DNA of 40,150 nucleotides from an uncultured Woeseia sp. (GTDB lineage Bacteria > Pseudomonadota > Gammaproteobacteria > Steroidobacterales > Woeseiaceae), in contig CALALV010000098.1 of assembly GCA_937925605.1 (NCBI GenBank), positions 1 to 40,150 on the forward strand. Direction: 5' to 3'. The position numbers were made by a program, and so were the translations under genes. Positions 24,872 through 32,531 of the stretch are shown here, one piece after another (position 1 is the first letter of the stretch; each line of letters opens with the position of its first letter). The notes beneath the pieces are model-generated. The model was not told the origin of the DNA and ran no database searches. It saw only the letters and a program-made list of their open reading frames with translations.

Positions 24872-25051
24872 CTAGCGGGGCGGCTTGGGGCCGAGCAGGT
24901 ACCAGAGAATCAGCCCGAGTACCGGCAGGACCACGACGATCGCGATCCACAGCGCCTTGCGGCCGTTGCTGCTGTCGCTGCCGACGATCTGCAGCACCGC
25001 GTAGACGTCGAGCACCAGGATGATAAAACCGAGTATGCCGCCCACTTCCAT
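24872..25051 (-). CDS. Small PLDc_N-type membrane protein (59 aa)
   Basis: The 59-residue product has two hydrophobic segments (GGILGFIILVLDVYAVLQIV and LWIAIVVVLPVLGLILWYLL) around a short polar loop (GSDSSNGRKA), ending in GPKPPR. This is the layout of the phospholipase D/cardiolipin synthase N-terminal domain found as a stand-alone small protein in many bacteria. No catalytic domain follows. A strong ribosome site (GGGAGGAAG) precedes the ATG. It starts 15 bases after the MaoC stop on the same strand, so the two are probably co-transcribed. Function is unknown. Confidence 0.85.
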   Translation of the reverse strand: MEVGGILGFIILVLDVYAVLQIVGSDSSNGRKALWIAIVVVLPVLGLILWYLLGPKPPR

Positions 25052-25066
25052 CGTCTTCCTCCCGGG

Positions 25067-25534
25067 TCAGTCGTCCCTGTCGAAAAAATACATGCCGAGC
25101 GTCTCGGCCACGCAAGCGGGTTTCTTCTCGCCCTCGACCTCGATGCGCACTTCCGAGGTCAGGTGCAGCGCACCGGCGCGGCTGCGCGCCTGCAGCACGG
25201 TCGCCCGGCCGCGCACCCGGCTGCCGACCGGCACCATCGTGTAGAAGCGTACCTTGTTGCAGCCGAAGTTGATCGCGCGGGCGAGGTTCTCGAATTCGAC
25301 GAACTGGCCGGTCAGCGCCGGGATCAGCGCCAGCGTCAGGTAGCCGTGCGCAATGGTCCGGCCGTCCGGCAACTCGCGCGCGGCGCGCTCCGTATCGACG
25401 TGTATCCACTGGAAGTCGCCGGTCGCTTCGGCGAAACGGTCGATGCGTTCCTGGTCGATCTGCACCCAGTCGGACAGGCCGACCTCCCGGCCCTCGAGCG
25501 CCTTAGCGTCGTCGATCGAACTGATCCTGTGCAA
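25067..25534 (-). CDS. MaoC-like enoyl-CoA hydratase
   Basis: The product is 155 residues if translation begins at the TTG at 25534, which has a GGGAG ribosome site at good spacing; no ATG fits. It is a single hot-dog domain with the hydratase-2 motif: D40 and H45 in ATGDFQWIHVD, followed by GRTIAHGYLTLALIP. Proteins of this kind add water to 2-enoyl-CoA, usually giving the (R)-3-hydroxy product. The C-terminal RIEVEGEKKPACVAETLGMYFF is also typical of MaoC dehydratases. Further upstream the frame overlaps the divergent nucleotidyltransferase gene, which argues against a longer protein. Confidence 0.88.
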   Translation of the reverse strand: MHRISSIDDAKALEGREVGLSDWVQIDQERIDRFAEATGDFQWIHVDTERAARELPDGRTIAHGYLTLALIPALTGQFVEFENLARAINFGCNKVRFYTMVPVGSRVRGRATVLQARSRAGALHLTSEVRIEVEGEKKPACVAETLGMYFFDRDD

Positions 25535-25652
25535 GCCGTGCTCCCGGACTGCGGGCCGCTCCCGCCGCGGACAGGGATACACGGATGCCGCGGGCAGGGC
25601 AAGTCGGCTTTCGGGATTGCCGCGCCGCTTTCCCGGCCGGTACTCTGGGCGA

Positions 25653-26246
25653 ATGGGGGATCCGCAGCTCTTTGCCGTGTTACTGGCGGCCGGCAGTTCC
25701 CGCCGCTTCGGCGCCGTCAAGCAGCTCGCCGAATACGGCGGCGAACCGCTCGTCGTGCGGGCGCTGCGCGCGGCAGAGAGCGTCTGCGGCGCGAACACGC
25801 TGCTCGTTACCGGACATGCGGGCGAGGCCATCCGCGCCGCGTGCCTGCCGATGGCGGGCTTCGTCGTGCACAACGAGCGGCATGCCGGGGGGCTCGGCTC
25901 GTCGATCGCCGCTGGCGTGGCCGCCGTCGCCGGAGTCGCGGACGGGGTGCTGCTGCTGCTCGCCGACCAGCCGCTCGTGCGCGCTGCGCACCTCGCGCGC
26001 CTCGCTGCCTGGTGGCGCGCGGCGCCGGAACGCGCCGTCGCCAGCCGCTACGCCGGAACCGTCGGCGTGCCGGCCGTGTTCCCGGCGAGCGATTTCCCGG
26101 CGCTGGCGGCACTCGCCGGCGACACCGGTGCGCGCGCGATCCTCGCCGGGCACGGTGCCCGGCTGGCGGCCATCGACTGCCCGGCAGCCGCGACCGACGT
26201 CGATCGCCCGGCCGACCTGGCCGGGCTGGACAACCGCGGCGGCTAG
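25653..26246 (+). CDS. MocA-like molybdenum cofactor nucleotidyltransferase
   Basis: The product is 197 residues with the nucleotide-binding signature LAAGSSRRFGAVKQL (11-25) and the metal-binding LLLADQPLV. Proteins of this family attach CMP to molybdopterin (MocA) for xanthine dehydrogenase-type enzymes, or act in related cofactor maturation. The sugar-nucleotidyltransferase fold and the closeness to the moa genes support the call. It is convergent with the moaE end of the molybdenum cofactor operon and divergent from MaoC. The exact nucleotide used is not certain. Confidence 0.85.
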   Translation: MGDPQLFAVLLAAGSSRRFGAVKQLAEYGGEPLVVRALRAAESVCGANTLLVTGHAGEAIRAACLPMAGFVVHNERHAGGLGSSIAAGVAAVAGVADGVLLLLADQPLVRAAHLARLAAWWRAAPERAVASRYAGTVGVPAVFPASDFPALAALAGDTGARAILAGHGARLAAIDCPAAATDVDRPADLAGLDNRGG

Positions 26247-26252
26247 CGGGTT

Positions 26253-26334
26253 GCCGTGTGCCGCGCAGCGCTCGCAATTGACCCCACCCAAGCGAAGCCT
26301 CAGCCGTGCGCCGCGCAGCGCTCGCAATTGACCC
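26253..26334. repeat. 50-bp-period direct repeat of the moaE 3' end
   Basis: Bases 26253-26284 and 26303-26334 are the same 32-base sequence with one difference (26259 versus 26309). The right copy encodes the last residues of MoaE (VNCERCAAHG) and abuts its stop. The left copy lies beyond the stop, in the gap to the MocA-like gene. Confidence 0.9.
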
Positions 26335-26737
26335 ACCCCGAATTGCCATCGGCGTAGTGTTCCTTCTTCCAGATCGGCAGCCGGATCTTCACCTCGTCGA
26401 TGATGTAGCGGCAGGCGAGAAACGCGGCGTCGCGATGTGCGGCGGAGACGCCGACCCAGACCGCGCAGTCGCCGATCTCGAGCAGCCCGTGCCGGTGCAC
26501 GCAACTCGCGCGCAGCACGTCGAAGCGCTCGAGCGCCTCGCGGATCACGCGCTCTCCCTCGCTGACGGCGAGCGGTTCGTAGGCTTCGTATTCCAGCCGC
26601 AACACGTCGTGACCTTCGTTGTGGTTGCGGATCCAGCCTTCGAACGCCGCGTAGCCGCCGGCGGCAGGATCGGCCAGCTCCTCGCGCAGCGCGGCCGGGT
26701 CGATGGCCGTCGTCACCATGCGCATCACGTCAGCCAC
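26300..26737 (-). CDS. moaE: Molybdopterin synthase catalytic subunit MoaE
   Basis: MoaE, with MoaD, adds the two dithiolene sulfurs to cyclic pyranopterin monophosphate to make molybdopterin. The 145-residue product shows FEGWIRNHNEG (32-42), LEYEAYEPLA (48-57), VHRHGLLEIGD (80-90) and the active-site lysines K117 and K124 in EVKIRLPIWKKE. The C-terminus carries a CxxC (C138/C141). The GTG start overlaps the moaD stop within GTGGCTGA, so translation is coupled; an ATG four codons in (26725) is an alternative. Its 3' end has a second copy downstream. Confidence 0.95.
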   Translation of the reverse strand: MADVMRMVTTAIDPAALREELADPAAGGYAAFEGWIRNHNEGHDVLRLEYEAYEPLAVSEGERVIREALERFDVLRASCVHRHGLLEIGDCAVWVGVSAAHRDAAFLACRYIIDEVKIRLPIWKKEHYADGNSGWVNCERCAAHG

Positions 26738-26975
26738 CCGCTACCGGCGGAAACAGCAGCACGGTGTCGCCATCGGCGACCGGCGCGTCCCAGGCGGCCA
26801 TCCTGTCGTTGATCGCGACCTTGCAGTGCGCGAGCGGTTCGGCGGCGCCGTGCCGGTGCCCGAGCGCGCGGAACACGTCCGCGGCGGTCTCCGCCGCGAG
26901 CTCGACGGTTTCCTGCTCGCAGCCGGCCTGCTCGCGGAACATCGCGAAGTAACGGACGGTGAGTGTCTTGTTCAC
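26730..26975 (-). CDS. moaD: Molybdopterin synthase sulfur carrier subunit MoaD
   Basis: The 81-residue ubiquitin-fold protein ends in the Gly-Gly (FPPVAGG) that is adenylated and thiocarboxylated before sulfur transfer to the MoaE substrate. MNKTLTVRYFAMFREQAGCE is a typical opening. The start is GTG at 26975, overlapping the mobA stop as GTGA, and its own stop overlaps the moaE start. The next upstream in-frame start would lie well inside mobA and is rejected. Confidence 0.93.
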   Translation of the reverse strand: MNKTLTVRYFAMFREQAGCEQETVELAAETAADVFRALGHRHGAAEPLAHCKVAINDRMAAWDAPVADGDTVLLFPPVAGG

Positions 26976-27565
26976 GACTGCGTCGCCAGCCTGCTCGCGC
27001 CGAGGTCCTCGGGCGTGTTGACGTTGTCCAGCATGCGCGGATCGGGTTGCTCGAGCAGGCAGGTGTCCGAGCGGATCATCATCTTGCGCGGGCAAACGAC
27101 GCCGTCCTTGACGAAAGCCCCGGCAACGGCTCGGGCGGCCGGCTCCCAGATCGCGCAGAGCGGTTCCGGCAGTCCGTTCGTGCTGCTCCGGAAGGCCGTG
27201 AACGGGCGCGCCGGATCGCGTCCCCCGACCAGCGTCGCCAACGTCGCCGCGGACACGTTGGGGAGGTCGCAGGCGAGCACCAGCCAGGCGGCGTCCGGCG
27301 CGTGGTCGAAAGCGGACAGGATGCCGGCCACGGGGCCGAGATCCTCGTAGCGGTCGACGATCTGCGGGAAGCGCGCGCGCTCGGCGTCGCCCGCCTGGTC
27401 TGCGCGCGCCGACACCCAGGTTCCGGCCGTCACGGCGGACAGCAGGCGCACGGCGCGGGCCAGCTGCGTCTCCTGCCCGTGGCGGAGCAGCGCCTTGTCG
27501 CGTCCCATGCGCCGACTGCGGCCGCCGGCGAGCACGAGTCCGTTGAGCGGCGCGATGTCAGCCAC
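26972..27565 (-). CDS. mobA: Molybdenum cofactor guanylyltransferase MobA
   Basis: MobA joins GMP to molybdopterin for the bis-MGD cofactor of DMSO-reductase-type enzymes. The 197-residue product has the signature LAGGRSRRMGRDKALL (12-27) and LACDLPNVS, a metal-binding site, and ends with DNVNTPEDL as usual for MobA. The GTG at 27565 is chosen because a strong GGAGGAG site lies seven bases upstream; another GTG six codons earlier (27583) has no such site. The start overlaps the moaC stop in the sequence GTGGCTGA, and the stop overlaps the moaD start. Confidence 0.92.
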   Translation of the reverse strand: MADIAPLNGLVLAGGRSRRMGRDKALLRHGQETQLARAVRLLSAVTAGTWVSARADQAGDAERARFPQIVDRYEDLGPVAGILSAFDHAPDAAWLVLACDLPNVSAATLATLVGGRDPARPFTAFRSSTNGLPEPLCAIWEPAARAVAGAFVKDGVVCPRKMMIRSDTCLLEQPDPRMLDNVNTPEDLGASRLATQS

Positions 27566-28049
27566 CGCCGGACTCCTCCGCACGGTAGTCGTGGCGTCCG
27601 CCGCTCTTGGCGATCAGCCTGGTGTCGCGAATACAGATCTCGTGCGACAGCGCCTTCAGCATGTCGTAGACGGTCAGCGCGGCTATGCTCGCGCCGGTCA
27701 GCGCCTCCATCTCGACACCGGTGCGATGCCGTACCCGGCAGCGGCAGTCGATGACGGCACGGCCGTCCCCGTCGAGCGCGATGTCGATGTCGCAGCCGGT
27801 CAGACCGAGCGGGTGACAGAACGGGATCAGCTCGTGCGTGCGCTTCGCTGCCATGACGCCGGCAATCACCGCGGTTGCGAAGACCGGGCCTTTCGCGCTG
27901 CGAATGTCGCCATCGGCGAAACGCGCCGCGACCTCGGGGGGCAATTCGACGACGGCGCGCGCATGCGCCTCGCGTGCGCTCGCGTCCTTGTCGCTCACGT
28001 CGACCATGGCGGGCCGGTTCTGCTCGTCGATATGACTCAGCTTGCTCAT
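27558..28049 (-). CDS. moaC: Cyclic pyranopterin monophosphate synthase MoaC
   Basis: MoaC converts the MoaA product to cyclic pyranopterin monophosphate. The 163-residue product is of family length and contains VDVSDKDASAREA (16-28), ELIPFCHPLGLTG (73-85) and TVYDMLKAL with D129 and K132, matching the active-site Asp and Lys of E. coli MoaC, then RLIAKSGG. It lies 32 bases after the moaA stop on the same strand. The longer upstream frame overlaps moaA and is not used. Confidence 0.96.
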   Translation of the reverse strand: MSKLSHIDEQNRPAMVDVSDKDASAREAHARAVVELPPEVAARFADGDIRSAKGPVFATAVIAGVMAAKRTHELIPFCHPLGLTGCDIDIALDGDGRAVIDCRCRVRHRTGVEMEALTGASIAALTVYDMLKALSHEICIRDTRLIAKSGGRHDYRAEESGGG

Positions 28050-28081
28050 CGGATTCCTTGAGTGAGAACGGCGGCTGCGGC

Positions 28082-29152
28082 TCAGCCGCCCATGCGGTAC
28101 ATCTCGACCTTCCTGAGCGGCTGCTCGTGGGTCGTGTTGCGACCGCGGATCTCGCTGTAGCGATCGGCCCGCGCCAGCCAGACGCGGGATATCAGCGCTT
28201 CCAGTTCCTCGTCGCTCGCGCCGGCGCGGAGCGGCTCCCGCAGGCTCGTGCCCACGGTCGCGAACAGGCAGGTGTAGAGCGTGCCGTCGGCGGACAGCCT
28301 TGCGCGGCTGCAGTTGCCGCAGAACGGTTCGGTGACCGACGAGATGAAGCCGATCTCGCCGCCGCCGTCGCGGTAACGGTAGCGGCGCGCGACCTCGCCC
28401 GGGTAGTTGCGGCCGACGGCTTCGACCGGCCAGCGCGCATCGATCGCCGCGAGCAGCTCGGCCGAGGGCACGACCTCGTCCAGCCGCCAGCCGTTGCGGT
28501 TGCCGACGTCCATGTACTCGATCAGTCGCACAATGTGGCCGCTGCCGCGGAAGTAGTCGAGCAGGTCGAGCACCGTACCGTCGTTGACGCCGCGCTGCAC
28601 GACCGCGTTGATCTTGACCGGCGTCAGCCCCGCGCGAGCCGCGGCGTCGATGCCTGCCAGTACCCCGGCGAGCTCGCCGCGATCGCCGCTCATGCGCCGG
28701 AACACGGCCTCGTCGATGCTGTCGAGGCTGACCGTCACGCGGTCGAGGCCCGCATCGGCGAGCGGCCGGGCGTAGCGCCCGAGCAGCGTGCCGTTGGTCG
28801 TCAGCGCGAGGTCGTCGACGCCGTCGAGCTGCCGGAGTCGCGCAACCAGCTGCGGCACCGCCCGGTCGAGCAGCGGCTCGCCGCCGGTCAGGCGCAGCTT
28901 GCTCACGCCCAGGCGCACGGCGATGCCGGCGAGCCTGACGATCTCGTCGTGGCTCAGTCGTTCGCGCCTCGCGAGAAAGCGATAGTCCTCGGGAAAGCTG
29001 GACTCCGGCATGCAATAGGGACAGCGGAAATTGCAGCGGTCGAGCAGCGAGATGCGCAGGTCGGCGAGCGGCCGGCCGAGCCGGTCGCGCGGGCCGAGCC
29101 GCGGCAGCGTCTGTTCCTCGGGGGAGCGCGTCGTCATGGGCGTATTCTGCAT
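28082..29152 (-). CDS. moaA: GTP 3',8-cyclase MoaA (radical SAM)
   Basis: MoaA makes (8S)-3',8-cyclo-7,8-dihydro-GTP from GTP, the first step of molybdenum cofactor synthesis. The product is 356 residues from the ATG at 29152; an ATG at 29137 is also plausible. The radical SAM cluster motif C40-x3-C44-x2-C47 (LLDRCNFRCPYCMP) and a second [4Fe-4S] site with C278, C281 and C295 (FCGNCSRARL, LYTCLF) are intact. So are LRLTGGEPLL and the C-terminal Gly-Gly (YRMGG) that MoaA needs. It heads the operon moaA-moaC-mobA-moaD-moaE. No clear promoter was seen in the 230-base gap to the divergent dehydrogenase gene on this strand. Confidence 0.97.
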   Translation of the reverse strand: MQNTPMTTRSPEEQTLPRLGPRDRLGRPLADLRISLLDRCNFRCPYCMPESSFPEDYRFLARRERLSHDEIVRLAGIAVRLGVSKLRLTGGEPLLDRAVPQLVARLRQLDGVDDLALTTNGTLLGRYARPLADAGLDRVTVSLDSIDEAVFRRMSGDRGELAGVLAGIDAAARAGLTPVKINAVVQRGVNDGTVLDLLDYFRGSGHIVRLIEYMDVGNRNGWRLDEVVPSAELLAAIDARWPVEAVGRNYPGEVARRYRYRDGGGEIGFISSVTEPFCGNCSRARLSADGTLYTCLFATVGTSLREPLRAGASDEELEALISRVWLARADRYSEIRGRNTTHEQPLRKVEMYRMGG

Positions 29153-29286
29153 CAAAGGCGGTGCCGGGCTAAACCGCCAGCGGCGCGCGCCTGTGCCGAC
29201 CCCGCGCGGGCCGGGTAGTTCCGCGGTGCGGCGCCCGCGGCGATTTTTTATCCAGCCGGCTCAATAGTTTGCGCGATGCCGGTCGG

Positions 29287-29315
29287 TTGTGCGCTGCAAC
29301 ATGGGCCGTTATACT
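29287..29315 (+). promoter_or_regulatory. Sigma-70-like promoter for the acyl-CoA dehydrogenase pair
   Basis: TTGTGC (29287-29292) and TATACT (29310-29315) are separated by 17 bases. The -10 matches five of six consensus bases, the -35 only TTG. It lies 67 bases before the start codon of the first dehydrogenase gene. Confidence 0.55.
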
Positions 29316-29382
29316 GCCCGACCGGAAAACGCGGTCGCGCCGCCCGGCGCCCCCTGCAGCCACCCGACGATCGAGGAGTGCC

Positions 29383-30585
29383 ATGCACGTTCAGCTGACC
29401 GACGAGGAACGCGCCTTTCGCGACGAGGTCCGCGCCTTCTTCCGCGACAGGTTTCCGGAGGACATCCGCGCCAAGCAGATGAACGGCGTGCCGCTCACGC
29501 GCGACGACTACGTGCGCTGGCAGAAGATCCTGTACGAGCAGGGCTGGGCCGCGATCAACTGGCCGGTCGAGCACGGCGGCACGGGCTGGAAGCCGGTGCA
29601 GCATTACATCTTCGCCAACGAAATAGCGGCCGCCAACGCACCGGACATGGTGCCTTTCGGCGTCAAGATGGTCGCCCCGGTCATCTACACCTTCGGCAAC
29701 GAGGCGCAGCAGCAGCGCTTCCTGCCCGACATCCTCGCCAGCAACGTCTGGTGGTGCCAGGGCTACTCGGAGCCCGGCGCCGGCTCGGACCTCGCATCGC
29801 TGAAGACGCGCGCGGACCGCGACGGCGACCACTACGTCGTCAACGGCACCAAGACCTGGACGACGCTGGGCCAGTACGCGGACTGGATCTTCAGCCTCGT
29901 GCGCACCTCGAGCGACGTGGCGCGCCGCCAGGAGGGCATCAGCTTCCTGCTCATCGACATGTCGACGCCGGGCGTGACGGTCAAGCCGATCATCACGATA
30001 GAGGGCGAGCACGAGGTCAACGAGGTGCACTTCGAAAACGTGCGGGTGCCCGTCGAGAACCTCGTCGGCGAAGAGGGTAAGGGCTGGACCTACGGCAAGG
30101 TCCTGCTGCAGCACGAGCGCACGAACATCGCCGGCGTCGCCCGTTCGAAATACCGCGTGGCGCGCCTGCGTGAGAAGATCGCGCGGCCCGTGCACGGCGC
30201 GCCGCCGCTGTCCGAAGACCGCAACTTCCTGCGCAAGCTGGCGGCCGTCGAGACCGAGCTGCACGCGCTCGAGTTCACCGAGCTGCGCACGCTGGCCGCG
30301 GTCGCGGTCGGCAAGGCGCCCGGGCCGGAGTCGTCGATCCTCAAGATCAAGGGCACCGAGATCCAGCAGGCGATCGATCACCTGTTCGTCGAGGCCGCAG
30401 GCTACTACGCCCTGCCCTACCTGCCGCAGCAGTACGCCGCCGACTTCCCGGTCGACGAGCGCGTCGGCGACGGCAACGAGACGCTCGCCAGCCTGCGCTA
30501 TTTCAATAATCGCAAGGCGTCGATCTACGGCGGCTCGAACGAAATACAGAAGAACATCATCTCCAAGCACGTGCTCGGACTCTGA
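29383..30585 (+). CDS. Acyl-CoA dehydrogenase, large subunit-type
   Basis: The product is 400 residues, from an ATG with a GAGGAG ribosome site seven bases upstream (GAGGAGTGCC). It has the ACAD fold with WCQGYSEPGAGSDLASLKT (flavin-binding strand region) and NGTKTWTTLGQYADWIF, as in the PimC-like and FadE subunits that work as heteromers. The position of the medium-chain-type catalytic Glu is Gly here (IYGGSNEIQKNI instead of IYEGT). However, E245 in LLQHERTNIAG falls where long-chain and isovaleryl-CoA dehydrogenases keep their catalytic base. The next gene begins 13 bases later and encodes a second, smaller-type ACAD. Likely role: alpha,beta-dehydrogenation of an acyl-CoA, electrons going to ETF. 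Confidence 0.92.
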   Translation: MHVQLTDEERAFRDEVRAFFRDRFPEDIRAKQMNGVPLTRDDYVRWQKILYEQGWAAINWPVEHGGTGWKPVQHYIFANEIAAANAPDMVPFGVKMVAPVIYTFGNEAQQQRFLPDILASNVWWCQGYSEPGAGSDLASLKTRADRDGDHYVVNGTKTWTTLGQYADWIFSLVRTSSDVARRQEGISFLLIDMSTPGVTVKPIITIEGEHEVNEVHFENVRVPVENLVGEEGKGWTYGKVLLQHERTNIAGVARSKYRVARLREKIARPVHGAPPLSEDRNFLRKLAAVETELHALEFTELRTLAAVAVGKAPGPESSILKIKGTEIQQAIDHLFVEAAGYYALPYLPQQYAADFPVDERVGDGNETLASLRYFNNRKASIYGGSNEIQKNIISKHVLGL

Positions 30586-30598
30586 CGGTAACGGCATC

Positions 30599-31729
30599 AT
30601 GGATTTTTCGATCAGTGACGAACAGTCGATGCTGGCCGACTCGGTCAGCCGCTTCATCGACAACGACTACGACTTCGAGCGCCGCATGCGCATCGCCGAG
30701 AGCGATGAGCGCTTCAGCCCGGAGGTCTGGCAGACCTGCGCCGAGCTCGGCTGGACCGCCATGCCGTTCAGCGAGGCCGACGGCGGCTTCGACGGCGGCG
30801 CCGTGGAGCTGATGCTGATCATGGAGCAGTTCGGCCGCGGCCTCGTCGTCGAGCCCTACCTCGCAAACGTCGTGCTCGCCGGCGGCGTGCTCAAGCGCGC
30901 GGCGAACGCGGAGCAGAAAGGCCGCTGGCTCGCGCGCATCATCGACGGCAGCCTGCAGGCCGCGCTGGCCTTCGCCGAGCCGCAGGCGCGCTACGACCTC
31001 GGCAACGTCGCCACGCGCGCCGAGCGCGACGGCGGCGGCTGGCGCCTGCACGGCACGAAGACGCTGGTTCTGAACGGCGCCGACGCCGGCCTGCTGGTCG
31101 TGCCGGCGCGCACGGCGGGCGAGCAGGCGGATACGGCCGGCATCAGCCTGTTCGCGGTCGACGCCGCGGCCGACGGCGTCGTCCGGCGCGGCTACAAGAC
31201 CGTAGACGCGCACGCCGCCGCCGAGATTACGCTGGACGGCGTCGCGGTCGGCGCGTCCGACCTGCTCGGCGACGAGGATGCCGGCTTCGAGGCGCTGGCC
31301 GGCGCCGTCGACGACGCGACGCTCGCGGTCTGCGCCGAGGCGGTGGGCATCATGCAGACGATGCACGACAAGACCGTCGATTACGCGAAGCAGCGCGTCC
31401 AGTTCGGCGTGCCGATCGGCAGCTTCCAGGCGCTGCAGCACCGCATGGTCGACATGCTGATGGAGTGCGAGCAGACCCGCTCGCTGCTGCTGCGCGCGGT
31501 GATGCTGCGCGAGGACGACAGCCCGGACGCGGCGCGCGCGCTCAGTGAGCTGAAGTACACGATCGGCACGGCAGGCCGCCGGGTCGCGCAGGAGGCGGTG
31601 CAGCTGCACGGCGGCATGGGCGTGACCTGGGAACTCGATATCGCCCACTACTTCAAGCGCATGACCGCGATCGACCTCCTGTTCGGCAACGCCGACTGGC
31701 ACCTCGACCGGGCCGCCGGGCTGCGCTAG
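30599..31729 (+). CDS. Acyl-CoA dehydrogenase, small subunit-type
   Basis: The product is 376 residues with an ACAD N-terminal domain (FSISDEQSMLADSVSRFI), a central domain (ALAFAEPQARYDLGN, GWRLHGTKTLVLNGADAG) and a C-terminal helical domain (QRVQFGVPIGSFQALQHRMVDM, QLHGGMGVTWE). It lacks the IYEGT-type catalytic Glu; the ending DLLFGNADWHLDR is that of the PimD-like, small subunit class. It probably forms a heteromer with the preceding gene product, the pair making one active site per dimer as shown for some mycobacterial FadE pairs. Gene pairing and spacing support this, but it is not proven here. Confidence 0.9.
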   Translation: MDFSISDEQSMLADSVSRFIDNDYDFERRMRIAESDERFSPEVWQTCAELGWTAMPFSEADGGFDGGAVELMLIMEQFGRGLVVEPYLANVVLAGGVLKRAANAEQKGRWLARIIDGSLQAALAFAEPQARYDLGNVATRAERDGGGWRLHGTKTLVLNGADAGLLVVPARTAGEQADTAGISLFAVDAAADGVVRRGYKTVDAHAAAEITLDGVAVGASDLLGDEDAGFEALAGAVDDATLAVCAEAVGIMQTMHDKTVDYAKQRVQFGVPIGSFQALQHRMVDMLMECEQTRSLLLRAVMLREDDSPDAARALSELKYTIGTAGRRVAQEAVQLHGGMGVTWELDIAHYFKRMTAIDLLFGNADWHLDRAAGLR

Positions 31730-31744
31730 CCGCGGGGCCTGCCC

Positions 31745-32491
31745 GTGTTTCCCGATTCGCTGGCGAGGCTCGCGGGCGCGCAGCCGGAGCTCTTGTGGTT
31801 CGCGACGCTGGCGATCGATCTCGCCTGCACAGTGCTGTTGTTCCGCCTGTTCGGCAAGGTCGGGCTACAGGTAGCGATCGCGGTCGCCATCATCCTCGCC
31901 AACCTGCAGGGACCGAAGCTCACGGAGATTTTCGGGCTGCAGACCAGCCTCGGCGTGATCTTCTACTCCAGCATCTTCTTCGCGACCGACGTGCTGAGCG
32001 AGAATTACGGCCGCCGCGAAGCCGAAAAAGCCGTGCACATGGGTTTCGCCGTCAGCCTGATCGTGCTGCTGATGATGAGCATCGCGCTGCTCTACCCGCC
32101 GAGCACGCGGCCGGAGTCCGCCGGCTTCTCGCGCGAGGTGCACGAGGCTTTCGGCACGATCGTCGATTTCACGCCGCGCTTCGTGTTCGGCTCGCTGCTC
32201 GCCTACTACCTGAGCCAGCGCTTCGACGTGTGGGCCTTCCACCGTATCCGCCGGGCGACCGGGGAACGCTGGCTGTGGCTGCGCAACAACCTGTCGACGA
32301 TGGGTTCGCAGGCGCTGGACACGCTGATCTACTCACTCGTTGCCTGGTGGGGCGTCGTCGACCTCGCGACCGCGCTGGCGCTCGGCGCCTCGAAGTACGT
32401 GCTGAAGCTCGTCATCGCCGCGTTCGACACGCTGTTCATCTACTGGGCCCGCTCGCTCTACCGCCGCAAGCTCGTACCGTCCGGCGCCTGA
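31745..32491 (+). CDS. yhhQ: Queuosine precursor transporter YhhQ
   Basis: YhhQ imports preQ0 and preQ1 across the inner membrane for queuosine synthesis. The 248-residue product has about six hydrophobic segments and the family hallmark ATDVLSENYGRREAEKAV after the second or third helix. LGASKYVLKLVIAAFDTLFIYWA near the end is also typical. The start is GTG at 31745, 15 bases after the dehydrogenase stop, so it may be co-transcribed with the ACAD pair. With queA at the left of the window, both synthesis and uptake genes of the pathway are present. Confidence 0.92.
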   Translation: MFPDSLARLAGAQPELLWFATLAIDLACTVLLFRLFGKVGLQVAIAVAIILANLQGPKLTEIFGLQTSLGVIFYSSIFFATDVLSENYGRREAEKAVHMGFAVSLIVLLMMSIALLYPPSTRPESAGFSREVHEAFGTIVDFTPRFVFGSLLAYYLSQRFDVWAFHRIRRATGERWLWLRNNLSTMGSQALDTLIYSLVAWWGVVDLATALALGASKYVLKLVIAAFDTLFIYWARSLYRRKLVPSGA

Positions 32492-32531
32492 GCATCGGTT
32501 ATCATGCGCCGGTCGCAGGCCGGAGCACGCC

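Noticed and set aside
24834..25409. A 191-codon minus-strand frame over the small membrane protein and MaoC
   Set aside because: It is in another frame from both; the smaller protein has a strong ribosome site and clear hydrophobic segments, and MaoC has family motifs.
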